Assembly: GCF_022631375.1 (NCBI RefSeq)
Contig: NZ_JALBGC010000003.1
Location: 558,001 to 622,000 of the forward strand
DNA length: 64,000 nt
Direction: 5' to 3'
Source: Hymenobacter cyanobacteriorum
GTDB taxonomy: Bacteria > Bacteroidota > Bacteroidia > Cytophagales > Hymenobacteraceae
A program made the position numbers and the translations under genes. The notes beneath the pieces were generated by a model. That model worked only from the letters and a program-made list of their open reading frames with translations. It was not told the origin of the DNA and searched no databases. Below, piece after piece: positions 50,068 to 58,673 of this stretch. The number at the start of each line of letters is the position of its first letter. Within the stretch, counting starts at the first letter, position 1.

Positions 50068-51477
50068 TTACTCCACCACTAGCCGGCGCGTGGCGCGCCC
50101 GGCCGGGCCGTCGGCCTGCACGAGGTAGGTGCCCGCACGCAGCGCGGCTAAATCGAGCACGGCGGTGGCGCTGGCACCGGGCGGCTGGCTGAGCACCATG
50201 CGGCCCAACAGGTCGGCCACCTGCAGGCGGTAGCCGGCGGTGGGTAGCTGCACAGTGGCCAGCCGCCGGGCCGGGTTCGGAAACAGGCCGAAGGAAAAAT
50301 CTGCCGCCGGGCGGGTGGCCGTGGCGGTGTAGGCGCGGTTTTCGAGCACGAGAATACGGTCGTCGGCAGCGGCGGGATTGCCGCGGCCGTCGCGGTTGCT
50401 GGTGCCCACGTACACCCGCCCCTGCGGCGACACGCAGACGGCCCGCAGCCGCCCAAAGCCGGTGAGGTAGTCGGTGCGGGTAGGGATGGCGAGGCCAGCC
50501 GCATCGAGCGTGAGCTGGGTGAGCCGGCTGCCTTTGAGCACGGCCAGCAGCAGGCTGCCGCGCCAGCCCGGAATGGCGGGGTGGTCGTAGTAAGCCAAGC
50601 CCGCCGGCGCGATGGTGGGCGTCCAGGTAGTGAGGGGCTCGCGCACGTTGTTGGCCGTGCAGAAAGTGGCCTCGGCGGGCAGGTCGCAGTAGCCTTCCAC
50701 GGTAGGCCAGCCGTAGTTACGGCCGGCTTCAATCTTGTTGATTTCGTCGTCGTTGTTGGGGCCGTGCTCCGAGCTGTAGATGCGGCCGTTGGGCAGCTGC
50801 ACCAGCCCCTGCGGGTTGCGGTGGCCCAGCGTGTACACCGGGCTGCCGGGCGTGGGGTTGTTGGCCGGAATGGTGCCGTCGAGGTTGAGGCGCAGAATCT
50901 TGCCGTTGAGCGAGGCCAGGTTCTGGGCCTGGGGCTGCTGCTGGGCATCACCGGTGGTCATCAGCAACGTGTTGTCGGGCAGCAGCAGCAGGCGCGAGCC
51001 GCTGTGCGTGGTGGTGGCCACAATATTGCCCAGCAACACCACTGGGCTGCCCAGCGTGCCGTTGGTATACGTATAGCGCACCAGCTTTTCCTTCAACACG
51101 CCCTGGTCGGTGTAGTTATACACCACAAACACCAGGTAAGAAGTGCTGGCCGGCACCGCCGCCGGAACCAGTACGGCCAGGCCCAGCAGGCCGCTTTCGT
51201 TGCTTTCCGTCACGTCCGGAATGGTGAGTAGCGGCAGCACCTGCCCGGTAGTGGGGTTCACGCGGCTGATGCGCCCGCTGCGCTCAGTCATCCAGATAAA
51301 ATTGTCGGGCCCCCACACTAGCTCCCAGATGGTGCTCAGGTTAGAGGCCAGGGCCGAGGCCGTGACGGTGGTGGTGCCCACCGGGAACGTGGTGAGGGCC
51401 GGAGCCTGGGCGGCGGCCACCTGGGGCAGCGCGGCCCCGAGGGCCAGCGCTAATCTGCGTAGCAGTTTCAGTTTCAT
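50068..51477 (-). CDS. Secreted PQQ-dependent sugar dehydrogenase-like protein with T9SS tail
   Basis: A 469-aa exported protein. After a signal peptide (LRRLALALGAALPQVAAAQ) comes the glucose/sorbosone dehydrogenase beta-propeller: IWELVWGPDNFIWMTERSGR, LLGLAVL, SGSRLLLLPDNTLLMTTGDA, LNGKILRLNLDGTIPANNP, LGHRNPQGLVQLPNGRIYSS then EHGPNNDDEINKI. The HRNPQG and EHGP motifs carry PQQ/Ca ligands in Gcd/YliI-type enzymes. The C-terminus (FGLFPNPARRLATVQLP, GTYLVQADGPAGRATRRLVVE) is a T9SS type A sorting domain. Oxidation of an aldose at the cell surface is expected; the sugar is unknown and no PQQ synthesis genes are in the window. Confidence 0.87.
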   Translation of the reverse strand: MKLKLLRRLALALGAALPQVAAAQAPALTTFPVGTTTVTASALASNLSTIWELVWGPDNFIWMTERSGRISRVNPTTGQVLPLLTIPDVTESNESGLLGLAVLVPAAVPASTSYLVFVVYNYTDQGVLKEKLVRYTYTNGTLGSPVVLLGNIVATTTHSGSRLLLLPDNTLLMTTGDAQQQPQAQNLASLNGKILRLNLDGTIPANNPTPGSPVYTLGHRNPQGLVQLPNGRIYSSEHGPNNDDEINKIEAGRNYGWPTVEGYCDLPAEATFCTANNVREPLTTWTPTIAPAGLAYYDHPAIPGWRGSLLLAVLKGSRLTQLTLDAAGLAIPTRTDYLTGFGRLRAVCVSPQGRVYVGTSNRDGRGNPAAADDRILVLENRAYTATATRPAADFSFGLFPNPARRLATVQLPTAGYRLQVADLLGRMVLSQPPGASATAVLDLAALRAGTYLVQADGPAGRATRRLVVE

Positions 51478-51613
51478 ATCGATAGGCAGTAAAGGTGAAA
51501 AGCCGGAAAACCACTTGTAGTACAGCGGCTAACGCGCTTTGGTTGTGGTTCCGGGCGGGCCGGAAGCATGCCGGGAGCTTTTGTAGCTTGCGCGGGCATT
51601 TTTTCCGGCCCGT

Positions 51614-52066
51614 ATGTCTGCCTTTTTCACCGCCACTCATCCCTCGGGCTATGCCCTGAGCACCGACCCTGCCCAACTCGACGTAACCGCCGTGCACCGC
51701 TGGCTGAGCGAAGAGTCGTACTGGGCTCAACATATTCCGCGCGCCACCGTGGAGCGGGCCATTGCCAACTCGCTGTGCTTCGGCGTTTACGCGCCCGACG
51801 GCCAGCAGGCCGCCTTTTGCCGGGTAGTTACCGACCGGGCCACGTTTGCCTGGCTCTGCGACGTGTTTGTGCTGCCCGCCCACCGCGGCCACGGCCTCTC
51901 GAAGTGGCTGGTGCAGCAAATGCTGGCCCACCCCGACCTGCAAAACCTGCGCCGTCACCTGCTGGCCACCTTCGATGCCCACACCCTCTACCAGCGCTTC
52001 GGCTACGCCCCGCTCGATAGGCCCGACCGCTGGCTGGAAATGAAAAAGGATAAGCCGTACGGGTAG
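51614..52066 (+). CDS. GNAT family N-acetyltransferase
   Basis: A 150-aa protein with the GNAT fold. The acetyl-CoA loop is visible as VFVLPAHRGHGLSKWLVQQM, and the C-terminal LYQRFGYAPLDRPDRWLEM is typical for the small ElaA/YjcF-like acetyltransferases. ATG at 51614 is in agreement with the domain start. Substrate unknown. Stands alone between a minus-strand sugar dehydrogenase gene and a minus-strand lipoprotein gene. Confidence 0.88.
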   Translation: MSAFFTATHPSGYALSTDPAQLDVTAVHRWLSEESYWAQHIPRATVERAIANSLCFGVYAPDGQQAAFCRVVTDRATFAWLCDVFVLPAHRGHGLSKWLVQQMLAHPDLQNLRRHLLATFDAHTLYQRFGYAPLDRPDRWLEMKKDKPYG

Positions 52067-52116
52067 CCGGGCGCTTGGCGTGGATACGTTATATTCGACG
52101 GTTTGGCTAAACAATT

Positions 52117-52569
52117 TTAATTGCGAGGTCGAACGCCCAGCAACTGGTACAGTGAAGTATCAGCTATGAAGTTTCGGCCCCGGTATACACTAATGAATTG
52201 GCCTATACATATGGTATCCCTGGTGTGGTCATTGTATAACAACACCGCTTTAGCCCGGACATCTACTTCTGAGTGAGTTGTGTCAGGTTGTAATAATGCC
52301 AAGCGCCGCATAATAGCCTGCAATCGAGCTGTGTCCTGAATTAAAAAGGGCGTTGCATCGGAAAACTGCCGCTCATAATTCGCGCAGCCAATCCCCACGT
52401 AGGTTAGGATGCCAAAAGAGACGAAGGTCCCCTGAACCTGCTGCAATTGTCGTTGCGGAGTGGGGTGTTGCGCGTGTTCCTGCTCAGTTTTCTCCGGATT
52501 AGGAGATGAACAAGAAAATACATTAACGAGTCCAAGCACTAGCAAAGTGAGCAGTCTTCTCTGGTTCAT
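52117..52569 (-). CDS. Small lipoprotein of unknown function
   Basis: 150 aa, not recognised. The signal MNQRRLLTLLVLGLVNVFSC with Cys20 fits a lipobox. A polar Gln/His/Pro-rich linker (residues 22-46) is followed by a compact domain with YVGIGCANYERQFSDATPFL and NDHTRDTICIGQFISVYRGR, which has two further Cys. Codons are visibly less GC-rich than those of the neighbours. No conserved neighbours; a periplasmic or surface role is all that can be inferred. Confidence 0.6.
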   Translation of the reverse strand: MNQRRLLTLLVLGLVNVFSCSSPNPEKTEQEHAQHPTPQRQLQQVQGTFVSFGILTYVGIGCANYERQFSDATPFLIQDTARLQAIMRRLALLQPDTTHSEVDVRAKAVLLYNDHTRDTICIGQFISVYRGRNFIADTSLYQLLGVRPRN

Positions 52570-52637
52570 TAGTTTCGTGAATTAAGACTACGCCGAAGAA
52601 CGCGCTTTTCTATCCTTACAAATTCAGCGCAATCGTC

Positions 52638-53246
52638 TCACTTAGCCGGGCTTGTCCACTTGCTGCCCGCCAGCCGAAACCGCCATGGCAGCCCGGCTGC
52701 TTCCGCGCCCGCGTAGGCTAGTCCCACCCGGGTGCTGGCCACAATATCGGCAGCAGCTACTGCTTCGCCGTGGTCCTCAAACCAGATGTGCGGCCCCGTT
52801 ACCGCCTCGCCGCTGAGCACCGGCGTGATGCCCAGCGCCTGCGTGAGCACGCCCGGCCCGGCCGTGAGGGCCCGCGCCGGCTGGGCCAGCCCGCGCCGCT
52901 GCAGCATCTCATCAAGGCCAAGCAGCGGCTCGATGGCGCGGATGAGGACGGCGTCGGGGTGCTGCGCATCATGGCAGGCAATGTTGAACAGCGCGTGGCG
53001 GTTATACACGGTGTAGATGTAGGCGTAGCCGCCGGGAACGTGCAGGCCCTGCGCCTGGTGGCGCTTGCGTTGCAGGTGCAGCGTAAGCGAATGGTCGCCC
53101 TCGTGCCGGTAAGCCTCCGTTTCGACAATGCGACCGGCCGTAATCACCCCATCAATGTGCGTGTAGAGGTGTTTGCCCAGCAGTTCGCGGGCAATGGTGA
53201 GCACATCGGAGCGCTGGAAAAAAGCAAGGGGCAACTTGGTGGGCAT
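52638..53246 (-). CDS. 3-methyladenine DNA glycosylase (AAG/MPG type)
   Basis: A 202-aa base-excision repair enzyme of the human AAG family, which removes alkylated purines such as 3-methyladenine and hypoxanthine. Motifs are VLTIARELLGKHL, IVETEAYRHEGDHS with the catalytic Glu in ETEAY, GGYAYIYTVYNRHALFNIAC with the intercalating Tyr, LTAGPGVLTQALGI and the Arg/Thr-containing VGLAYAGAEAAGLPWRF. ATG at 53246 (MPTKLPLAFFQRSDV) is chosen over an upstream extension that runs into a hairpin repeat of family C. Confidence 0.93.
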   Translation of the reverse strand: MPTKLPLAFFQRSDVLTIARELLGKHLYTHIDGVITAGRIVETEAYRHEGDHSLTLHLQRKRHQAQGLHVPGGYAYIYTVYNRHALFNIACHDAQHPDAVLIRAIEPLLGLDEMLQRRGLAQPARALTAGPGVLTQALGITPVLSGEAVTGPHIWFEDHGEAVAAADIVASTRVGLAYAGAEAAGLPWRFRLAGSKWTSPAK

Positions 53247-53258
53247 CGGCGAAAGAAT

Positions 53259-53284
53259 GTAGCGTGGACTCTGTGAGTCCGCGC
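53259..53284. repeat. Family C half element (hairpin)
   Basis: GTAGCGTGGACTCTGTGAGT then CCGCGC forms a hairpin GGACT-CTGTG-AGTCC. It corresponds to GTAGCGCGAACTTTGTAGTT then CGCG of the full family C element, with the stem positions changed in a paired way (AACT/AGTT to GACT/AGTC). It stands 12 bases before the alkyladenine glycosylase ATG on the minus strand. Confidence 0.6.
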
Positions 53285-53339
53285 ATTGGCGAGTTGTTAT
53301 CCACCTCATACGCAACCGGCCACCAATGCGCCAAGCCGG

Positions 53340-55331
53340 CTACGGCCGCAACCGGTAGTGCAGCCCCACGCTTAGCACCCAGTGCTGCGGCTGCCACGGC
53401 AGCGAAGTGGCGGGTTGGCCATTCACGCGCAGGACCACGTCAGCATCGGGCAGATTGCGCGTCGCCGAGCTGCGCGTGAGGAAAAAGCCGCTTTCCTCGG
53501 CCAGCTGCAACTGGGCGCGGGTGCGCAGCGGCAGCAGGTAGCCCGCATCGGCCACCAACTCAAACTGATGCGTTAGCTCCAGCCCCAGGCCCAGGGTGGG
53601 CAGCACGGCCTGGGTGAAAGTTTGCAGGCGGGCACTGAGGCGGTCGGCTCCGAGGTTGGTGCCGGCCACGCGCAGGGCCGCGTCGGGGTTGTCGAAGGTG
53701 CCCACGGGGCGGGCCACCGATTGGGGAGCATAGGCCAGCCCGGCGCGGCCGTAGAGCGGGCGGTGCCGCGGCCGCAGGTTGCGCTGGTAGCTCAGGCCCA
53801 GTTGCCAGCCCTCACCTTCAAATTGCCCGTGCACCCGCGTCGAGGCCACGCGCAATTCCACCGACTTCGAAAGGGCAAACTGATAAGCAAAGCTGGTGAA
53901 CAACGCCGGCTTTGGAGCCTTCACGCCGGCCGCGCCCCGCAAGGCAAAGCCCGAGCCCGCCGGAGCGAAATCTACCGCCAGCTCGCTGCCCGTTCCCGCC
54001 AGCGGCCACGCCCCCACCGCCACGCCGTAGCTGAGGCGACTCAGGAAGCGCAAGAGCCCCGATTCTTTGGGGACGGGCTGGCTGGCCGGGCTGGCGGCGC
54101 TGGAATCGGCCCCGGTCCGGCTTCGCCGAAACAGCGAGTCAGCCCGCTGCTGGCGGCGCTGGTCGAGCAGGGCCTGGCGCACCGCCACCGACGGCAGCAG
54201 CGTGGTTTGCCCGGCCCAGAAAGCCGAGTCGTAGGCCACCGTGGTGCGCAGAAACACGTCGTGCTCCTGCGCCCGGTCCACATAGCCGGGCCGCACCAGG
54301 TTAGCAGTATCAATGGCCGTGGCCAGAAACTCGCCGAAATAGCTGAGCGGTGGGCCGATGGGCAGCTTAGCCCGGGTTTGCCACCACACGGTTTTCAGGT
54401 GCCAGCGGCCGGCATAGGGCTGGTAGGCCACCCGCAGCCGGCGCGTACTAATATCATGGCCGGCCCGGCGCAGCCCGGTGGCCGTGAAGTGCCATTCGGC
54501 TCCCAAAAAAGCGTAGCTGCTCTGGTCGATGTAGAGCCGGCCCTCGCAGTCGGCGCGGCGGCTGCCGTTGCGCGGCCCAAAGTCAACCACGTACACTGGC
54601 CGGCCGGCGTAGCTGCTGCCTGGAGCCAGCCGGTAGGCATAGTCGCGGAAGTGTTTCGGGTTGATGAACTGCGCCCGCCGATGCACAAAATCGCCAAACT
54701 GCGCAATGAATGGCCCACCCGCCCAGTCGATGCGCACGGCCTGCCCGGCCGGCCGCAAATCCACCTTGCGGGCCTGCCGAATCTGCACGTCGCCATCGTC
54801 GGCCGGTTGGCGGTAGTCGGGCTTGAAAACCGTCAGCAGGCCCTCCACCAGGTAGCGCGGCCGGCCGATGCTGTCGTTGTCCGACTCGCGGTAGAAGCCC
54901 GTGAGCTGGGTGGCCCGCGCCGGGTAGTTGCGCGGAATGCGCGCCACGGCCTCGCGCACAATGCCCTCCACCGAGCCCGTTACCTGCACCTCGCCCAACG
55001 CGGCCGGGCTTATTCTCAGCTCGATGCGCAGCTCCGGCCCGGGCAGCGGCGGCAGCGGCTGCGTGTGGCTGCGGTAGCCCAGCAGCGCCACCGTCAGGCG
55101 TTCCCGGGCATAGGCCGGTGGAATGCTGAGCACGAAGCGGCCGTCATCATTGGTGCTGGTGCCGAGGCGGTTATCGGCCACGCCCACCTGCGCGTTGGGG
55201 ATGGGCTGGTGGGTTTCGGCGTCGAGCACGCGGCCCCGTAGCACGGCATTCTGCGCGCGCAGGCCCAGCGGCAACAACCACACCAACAGCCCGATGAAGC
55301 GCATCCAAAAGCCGAATTTTAACCAACGCAT
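53340..55331 (-). CDS. Carboxypeptidase-regulatory-like domain outer-membrane protein, paralogue 1
   Basis: A 663-aa exported protein. ATG at 55331 starts MRWLKFGFWMRFIGLLVWLL, a signal sequence (cleavage after LRAQ). A CarboxypepD_reg-like domain follows (about 28-110: LRGRVLDAETHQPIPNAQVG, GTSTNDDGRFVLSIPP), then a middle domain with EGIVREAVARIPRNYP and TGFYRESDND, and a C-terminal region of likely barrel strands ending HWVLSVGLHYRLRP. There is no plug domain, so it is not a TonB receptor. Such proteins occur throughout Bacteroidota; their role is unknown. About 67 bases downstream of a full-length paralogue on the same strand. Confidence 0.75.
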   Translation of the reverse strand: MRWLKFGFWMRFIGLLVWLLPLGLRAQNAVLRGRVLDAETHQPIPNAQVGVADNRLGTSTNDDGRFVLSIPPAYARERLTVALLGYRSHTQPLPPLPGPELRIELRISPAALGEVQVTGSVEGIVREAVARIPRNYPARATQLTGFYRESDNDSIGRPRYLVEGLLTVFKPDYRQPADDGDVQIRQARKVDLRPAGQAVRIDWAGGPFIAQFGDFVHRRAQFINPKHFRDYAYRLAPGSSYAGRPVYVVDFGPRNGSRRADCEGRLYIDQSSYAFLGAEWHFTATGLRRAGHDISTRRLRVAYQPYAGRWHLKTVWWQTRAKLPIGPPLSYFGEFLATAIDTANLVRPGYVDRAQEHDVFLRTTVAYDSAFWAGQTTLLPSVAVRQALLDQRRQQRADSLFRRSRTGADSSAASPASQPVPKESGLLRFLSRLSYGVAVGAWPLAGTGSELAVDFAPAGSGFALRGAAGVKAPKPALFTSFAYQFALSKSVELRVASTRVHGQFEGEGWQLGLSYQRNLRPRHRPLYGRAGLAYAPQSVARPVGTFDNPDAALRVAGTNLGADRLSARLQTFTQAVLPTLGLGLELTHQFELVADAGYLLPLRTRAQLQLAEESGFFLTRSSATRNLPDADVVLRVNGQPATSLPWQPQHWVLSVGLHYRLRP

Positions 55332-55398
55332 GGGCAGTGTACGCAACGATGCAAGGCAGGACGTTGGCTTAAGCTGGCTTGTCAGCACTCCGAGCATC

Positions 55399-57381
55399 CT
55401 AAAGTAGCCGGTACAAAATGCCCAGCGTGAGTACCGGCCGGCCCAACGACCACGGCGCGGCCCCCGGGGCGTTGTTCACCAGCACGGTGGCCCCGGCGGC
55501 CGGCAACGCCAAGTCCACCTCGTTGCGCCCCAGAAAAAAGCCGCTTTCCTCGGCCAGGTGCAGCTCGCTGCGGGTGCGCCAGGGCAGCAGCAGGCCGGCA
55601 TCGGCCACCACTTCGAGGTGGTGCGTGACTTCCACGCCCAGGCCCAGCCGGGGCATCCAGCCCTCGGAGAACTGTTGCACGGCCACGCTGATGCGGTCGG
55701 CGTTGAGCTTGGTGCCGGCCACGCGCAGGCCCTCGTCGGCGTTGTCGAACGTGCCGAAATCGTAGCCCACCCGCTGGTTGAAATACGCCACCCCGATGCG
55801 GCCCAGAATAGGCCGGTGGCGCGGGTTGAAGTTGTGCTCGTACGTCGCGCCAATTTCCAGGCTCTGGCCCTGAAAACTTCCCCGCACCTGGCGGGCACTG
55901 TAGTAGGCCGACAGGGTTTTGGTGAAGTCGAGCTGCAGGCTGCCCACGAACCAGCCGCCGGCAAAAGCCGCGTCCCGAGCCGGGGTCTGGCGCTGGGCCT
56001 GCGCCAAAAACGTCGAGCCCGGCGGCGCAAAGCTCAGGCTGAGGTCGGCGGCGGTGGCGTGCAGCGGCAGCAGGCTCCCCACCGAGCCGGTGCGCAGCCG
56101 CTCCAACACCTTCCAGAGCGGGCTCTTTGTTGATTTATTGGTACTGGCCGGAGCCGCCTGCGCGGCAAACAGCAGCTCGGCCTGCTGCTGCCGTTCCTGC
56201 TCGCGCAGGGCGTGGCGCAATTGCTCGGGCGGCAGCAGCGTGGTGTAGTTGCGCCAGAAAGCCGAGTCGTAGCGCACCGCATTCTGCCGGAACACGTCGC
56301 GGAACTGCGCCTTTTCGATATAGCCCGGCTTCGGGCCCTGCGCCGTGTCGATGGCCGTGGTCAGGAACTCAACCAGGTGGCGCAGGCGCACATGCGTCGC
56401 CCCCGTGCCCACGGTGTTGTACCACACACTTTTCAGGTGCCAGCGCCCGGCATAGAATTGATATTCCGTCCGGTAGGCCCGCACCTCGGCCTCGAAATTC
56501 CGCGGCATGAAGTCGTGCCGGATGCCTGTCGGCGTGCGGTGCCACTCGGCCGCCAGAAAAGCGTAGCTCTGCTGGTCGATGTAGAGCCGGCCCTCAAAAT
56601 CGGCGTGGTTGTTCTTCGGCTTGGGGCCGAAGGTGATGACGTACACCGGCCGGTCGTTGTAGGTGGTGATATCGGCCAGCTTGTAGTCGTAATTCTTAAA
56701 ATCGGCTTCGTTGATAAAGTCCAGCCGGTTGTGCACAAAATCGAACCGATGCGGAATAAACGGTCCCGCGTACCAGCCTTCCTGGAGCAGTCCGGTTTTG
56801 TGCTGCAGCCGCAAATCGACCTTGCGCGACTGTTTAATCACGATTTCGCCGTCGTTTTTCGGCTGCGTGTAGGGCGCTTTCAGCACCTTCAGCACGGCCT
56901 CGCCCAGGTAGCGGTACTGGTGCCGGTCCAGTTCCTCGTCCGACTCCCGAAAGAAGCCCTCCAGCCGCGTGGGCCGCCCCGGGTAGTTGGCAGGAATGCG
57001 CGCCACCGCTTCGCGCACAATGGACAGCACCGAGCCCGCCACTCGCACTTCGCCCAGCGCCGCCGGCGCAATTTTCAGCGCAATCAGCAGCTCCGGTCCC
57101 GGCAGCTCCGGCAGCGGCTGGCTGTAATTTCTGTAGCCCAGCAGCGCCACCGTCAGCCGCTCGCGGGCGTAGGCCGGCGGGATGTTCAGGACAAAGCGGC
57201 CGTCGTCATTGGTACTCGTGCCAATGCGGTTGTTGGCCACGCCCACCTGCGCATTTGGAATGGGCTGGTGGGTTTCGGCATCGAGCACCCGGCCGCGTAG
57301 CACGGCCGGGGCCTGCGCCCACAGCTGGCCCGCCAGCAGCACCAGCCACCCCACAAAAAACCCGCGTATCGTTGTCATCAT
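55399..57381 (-). CDS. Carboxypeptidase-regulatory-like domain outer-membrane protein, paralogue 2
   Basis: A 660-aa protein with the same architecture as the one at 53340-55331. The start is at ATG 57381 or 57378 (MMTTIRGFFVGWLVLLAGQL), a signal peptide. The regulatory domain is almost identical to that of paralogue 1 (RGRVLDAETHQPIPNAQVG, RLTVALLGYR), whereas the middle and C-terminal halves have clearly diverged (EGFFRESDEELDRH, LEVVADAGLLLPWRTRSELH). The order is paralogue 2 then paralogue 1 in the direction of transcription, probably one operon. A tandem duplication with later divergence explains the pair. Role unknown. Confidence 0.75.
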   Translation of the reverse strand: MMTTIRGFFVGWLVLLAGQLWAQAPAVLRGRVLDAETHQPIPNAQVGVANNRIGTSTNDDGRFVLNIPPAYARERLTVALLGYRNYSQPLPELPGPELLIALKIAPAALGEVRVAGSVLSIVREAVARIPANYPGRPTRLEGFFRESDEELDRHQYRYLGEAVLKVLKAPYTQPKNDGEIVIKQSRKVDLRLQHKTGLLQEGWYAGPFIPHRFDFVHNRLDFINEADFKNYDYKLADITTYNDRPVYVITFGPKPKNNHADFEGRLYIDQQSYAFLAAEWHRTPTGIRHDFMPRNFEAEVRAYRTEYQFYAGRWHLKSVWYNTVGTGATHVRLRHLVEFLTTAIDTAQGPKPGYIEKAQFRDVFRQNAVRYDSAFWRNYTTLLPPEQLRHALREQERQQQAELLFAAQAAPASTNKSTKSPLWKVLERLRTGSVGSLLPLHATAADLSLSFAPPGSTFLAQAQRQTPARDAAFAGGWFVGSLQLDFTKTLSAYYSARQVRGSFQGQSLEIGATYEHNFNPRHRPILGRIGVAYFNQRVGYDFGTFDNADEGLRVAGTKLNADRISVAVQQFSEGWMPRLGLGVEVTHHLEVVADAGLLLPWRTRSELHLAEESGFFLGRNEVDLALPAAGATVLVNNAPGAAPWSLGRPVLTLGILYRLL

Positions 57382-57490
57382 AGCAGTGTTGCAAAGTAGC
57401 AAAGCCACTCAAATTCATAACCCTGCAACGCACCCGCCCGGTTTTCTGGTATGCCGCTTCCCAACGAAACCCGGCTTTGAGCGCCCCACG

Positions 57491-57536
57491 CCAAACGGCC
57501 CCGGCCGGGCATTGCTGCTCCGCCGGGGCCGTTTGG
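57491..57536. terminator. Long GC-rich hairpin between asd and paralogue 2
   Basis: CCAAACGGCCCCGGC pairs with GCCGGGGCCGTTTGG around a 16-base loop. There is no clear T-run on either side. It lies 28 bases beyond the asd stop codon and is a plausible terminator or processing hairpin for asd. Confidence 0.5.
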
Positions 57537-57563
57537 GTCAACGCCTGCTGTAGCGGTTGGCCG

Positions 57564-58550
57564 CTAGCGCTTGCCGGCCAGGTATTCGGCAATCTGCACG
57601 GCGTTGGTGGCGGCGCCTTTACGCAAGTTGTCGGCCACCACCCACATATTCAGGGTTTTGGGCTGGGTTTCGTCGCGGCGTAGGCGGCCCACCAGCACGG
57701 CATCCTTGCCGTGGCTGTCCTTGGGCATGGGGTACTTGTTCGTGGAAGGGTCGTCTACCAACTCCACGCCGGGCGTATTGGCCAGGATTTCGCGCACGTC
57801 TGCCAGGTCAAATTCCTCGGCGAACTCCACGTTGATGGATTCCGAATGCCCGCCCATCACCGGGATGCGCACGCAGGTGGCCGTCACGCGGATGCTGTCG
57901 TCGCCCATGATTTTCTTCGTCTCGTTCACCATTTTCAGCTCCTCCTTGGTGTAGCCGTTGGGCTCGAACACATCGATGTGCGGCAGCACGTTCAGGTCGA
58001 TGGGGTGCGGGTAGGCGGGGTTGCTGGCGGTCTGGCCGGCGCGCTCCTCCAGCAGCTGGTCCACGGCTTTTTTGCCGGTGCCGGTCACGCTCTGGTAGGT
58101 GCTCACCACAATGCGGCGCACTTTGTACTTCTTGTGCAAGTCGTTCAGCGCCACCACCATCTGAATGGTCGAGCAGTTCGGGTTGGCAATGATTTTATCG
58201 TCCGGGCCGATGGTGTCGGCGTTCAGCTCGGGCACCACCAGCTTCTTGGTGGGGTCCATGCGCCAGGCCGAGGAGTTGTCAATCACCACGGTGCCCACGG
58301 CGGCGAAGCGCGGCGCGTGCTCCTTGCTCACGGAGCCGCCGGCCGAGAAAATGGCGAAATCGGGCCGGGCCGCAATGGCGTCGTCCATGCTCACCACGGG
58401 GTATTTTTTACCTTGATACTCAACTTCCTGGCCCACCGATTTGGCCGAAGCCACGGGCAGCAGCTCGGTAAGGGGAAACTGGCGCTCGGCCAGTACTTTC
58501 AACATCTCGGTGCCCACCAGGCCGGTGGCACCCACAACAGCAATTTTCAT
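57564..58550 (-). CDS. asd: Aspartate-semialdehyde dehydrogenase
   Basis: Reduces L-aspartyl-4-phosphate to aspartate semialdehyde with NADPH, the branch point for lysine/diaminopimelate, threonine and methionine. A 328-aa protein with the NADP motif VVGATGLVGTEM (5-16), SAGGSVSKEHAP, VIDNSSAWRM, the catalytic Cys126 in ANPNCSTIQM, STYQSVTGTGKKAVDQL and the His-containing VRIPVMGGHSESINVEF. ATG at 58550. Stands as a single gene, divergent from the lamin-tail protein gene. Threonine made through this enzyme is what the kbl/tdh pair elsewhere in the window degrades. Confidence 0.96.
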   Translation of the reverse strand: MKIAVVGATGLVGTEMLKVLAERQFPLTELLPVASAKSVGQEVEYQGKKYPVVSMDDAIAARPDFAIFSAGGSVSKEHAPRFAAVGTVVIDNSSAWRMDPTKKLVVPELNADTIGPDDKIIANPNCSTIQMVVALNDLHKKYKVRRIVVSTYQSVTGTGKKAVDQLLEERAGQTASNPAYPHPIDLNVLPHIDVFEPNGYTKEELKMVNETKKIMGDDSIRVTATCVRIPVMGGHSESINVEFAEEFDLADVREILANTPGVELVDDPSTNKYPMPKDSHGKDAVLVGRLRRDETQPKTLNMWVVADNLRKGAATNAVQIAEYLAGKR

Positions 58551-58673
58551 GGAAAAAGCAGAAAATTAAATAGGTACGCCCCTGCGCACACATTCGCAAA
58601 TGTCGCCAGAAATGGGTTACTTTAGACGCCGCTTCCTGATTTTTGCCTCCTCACTTCTTCGCGTCCCGTTCGC

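Noticed and set aside
53622..55241. 539-codon plus-strand frame, plus the one at 56212-57300
   Set aside because: Antisense to the two paralogous regulatory-domain proteins; no domain or signal.
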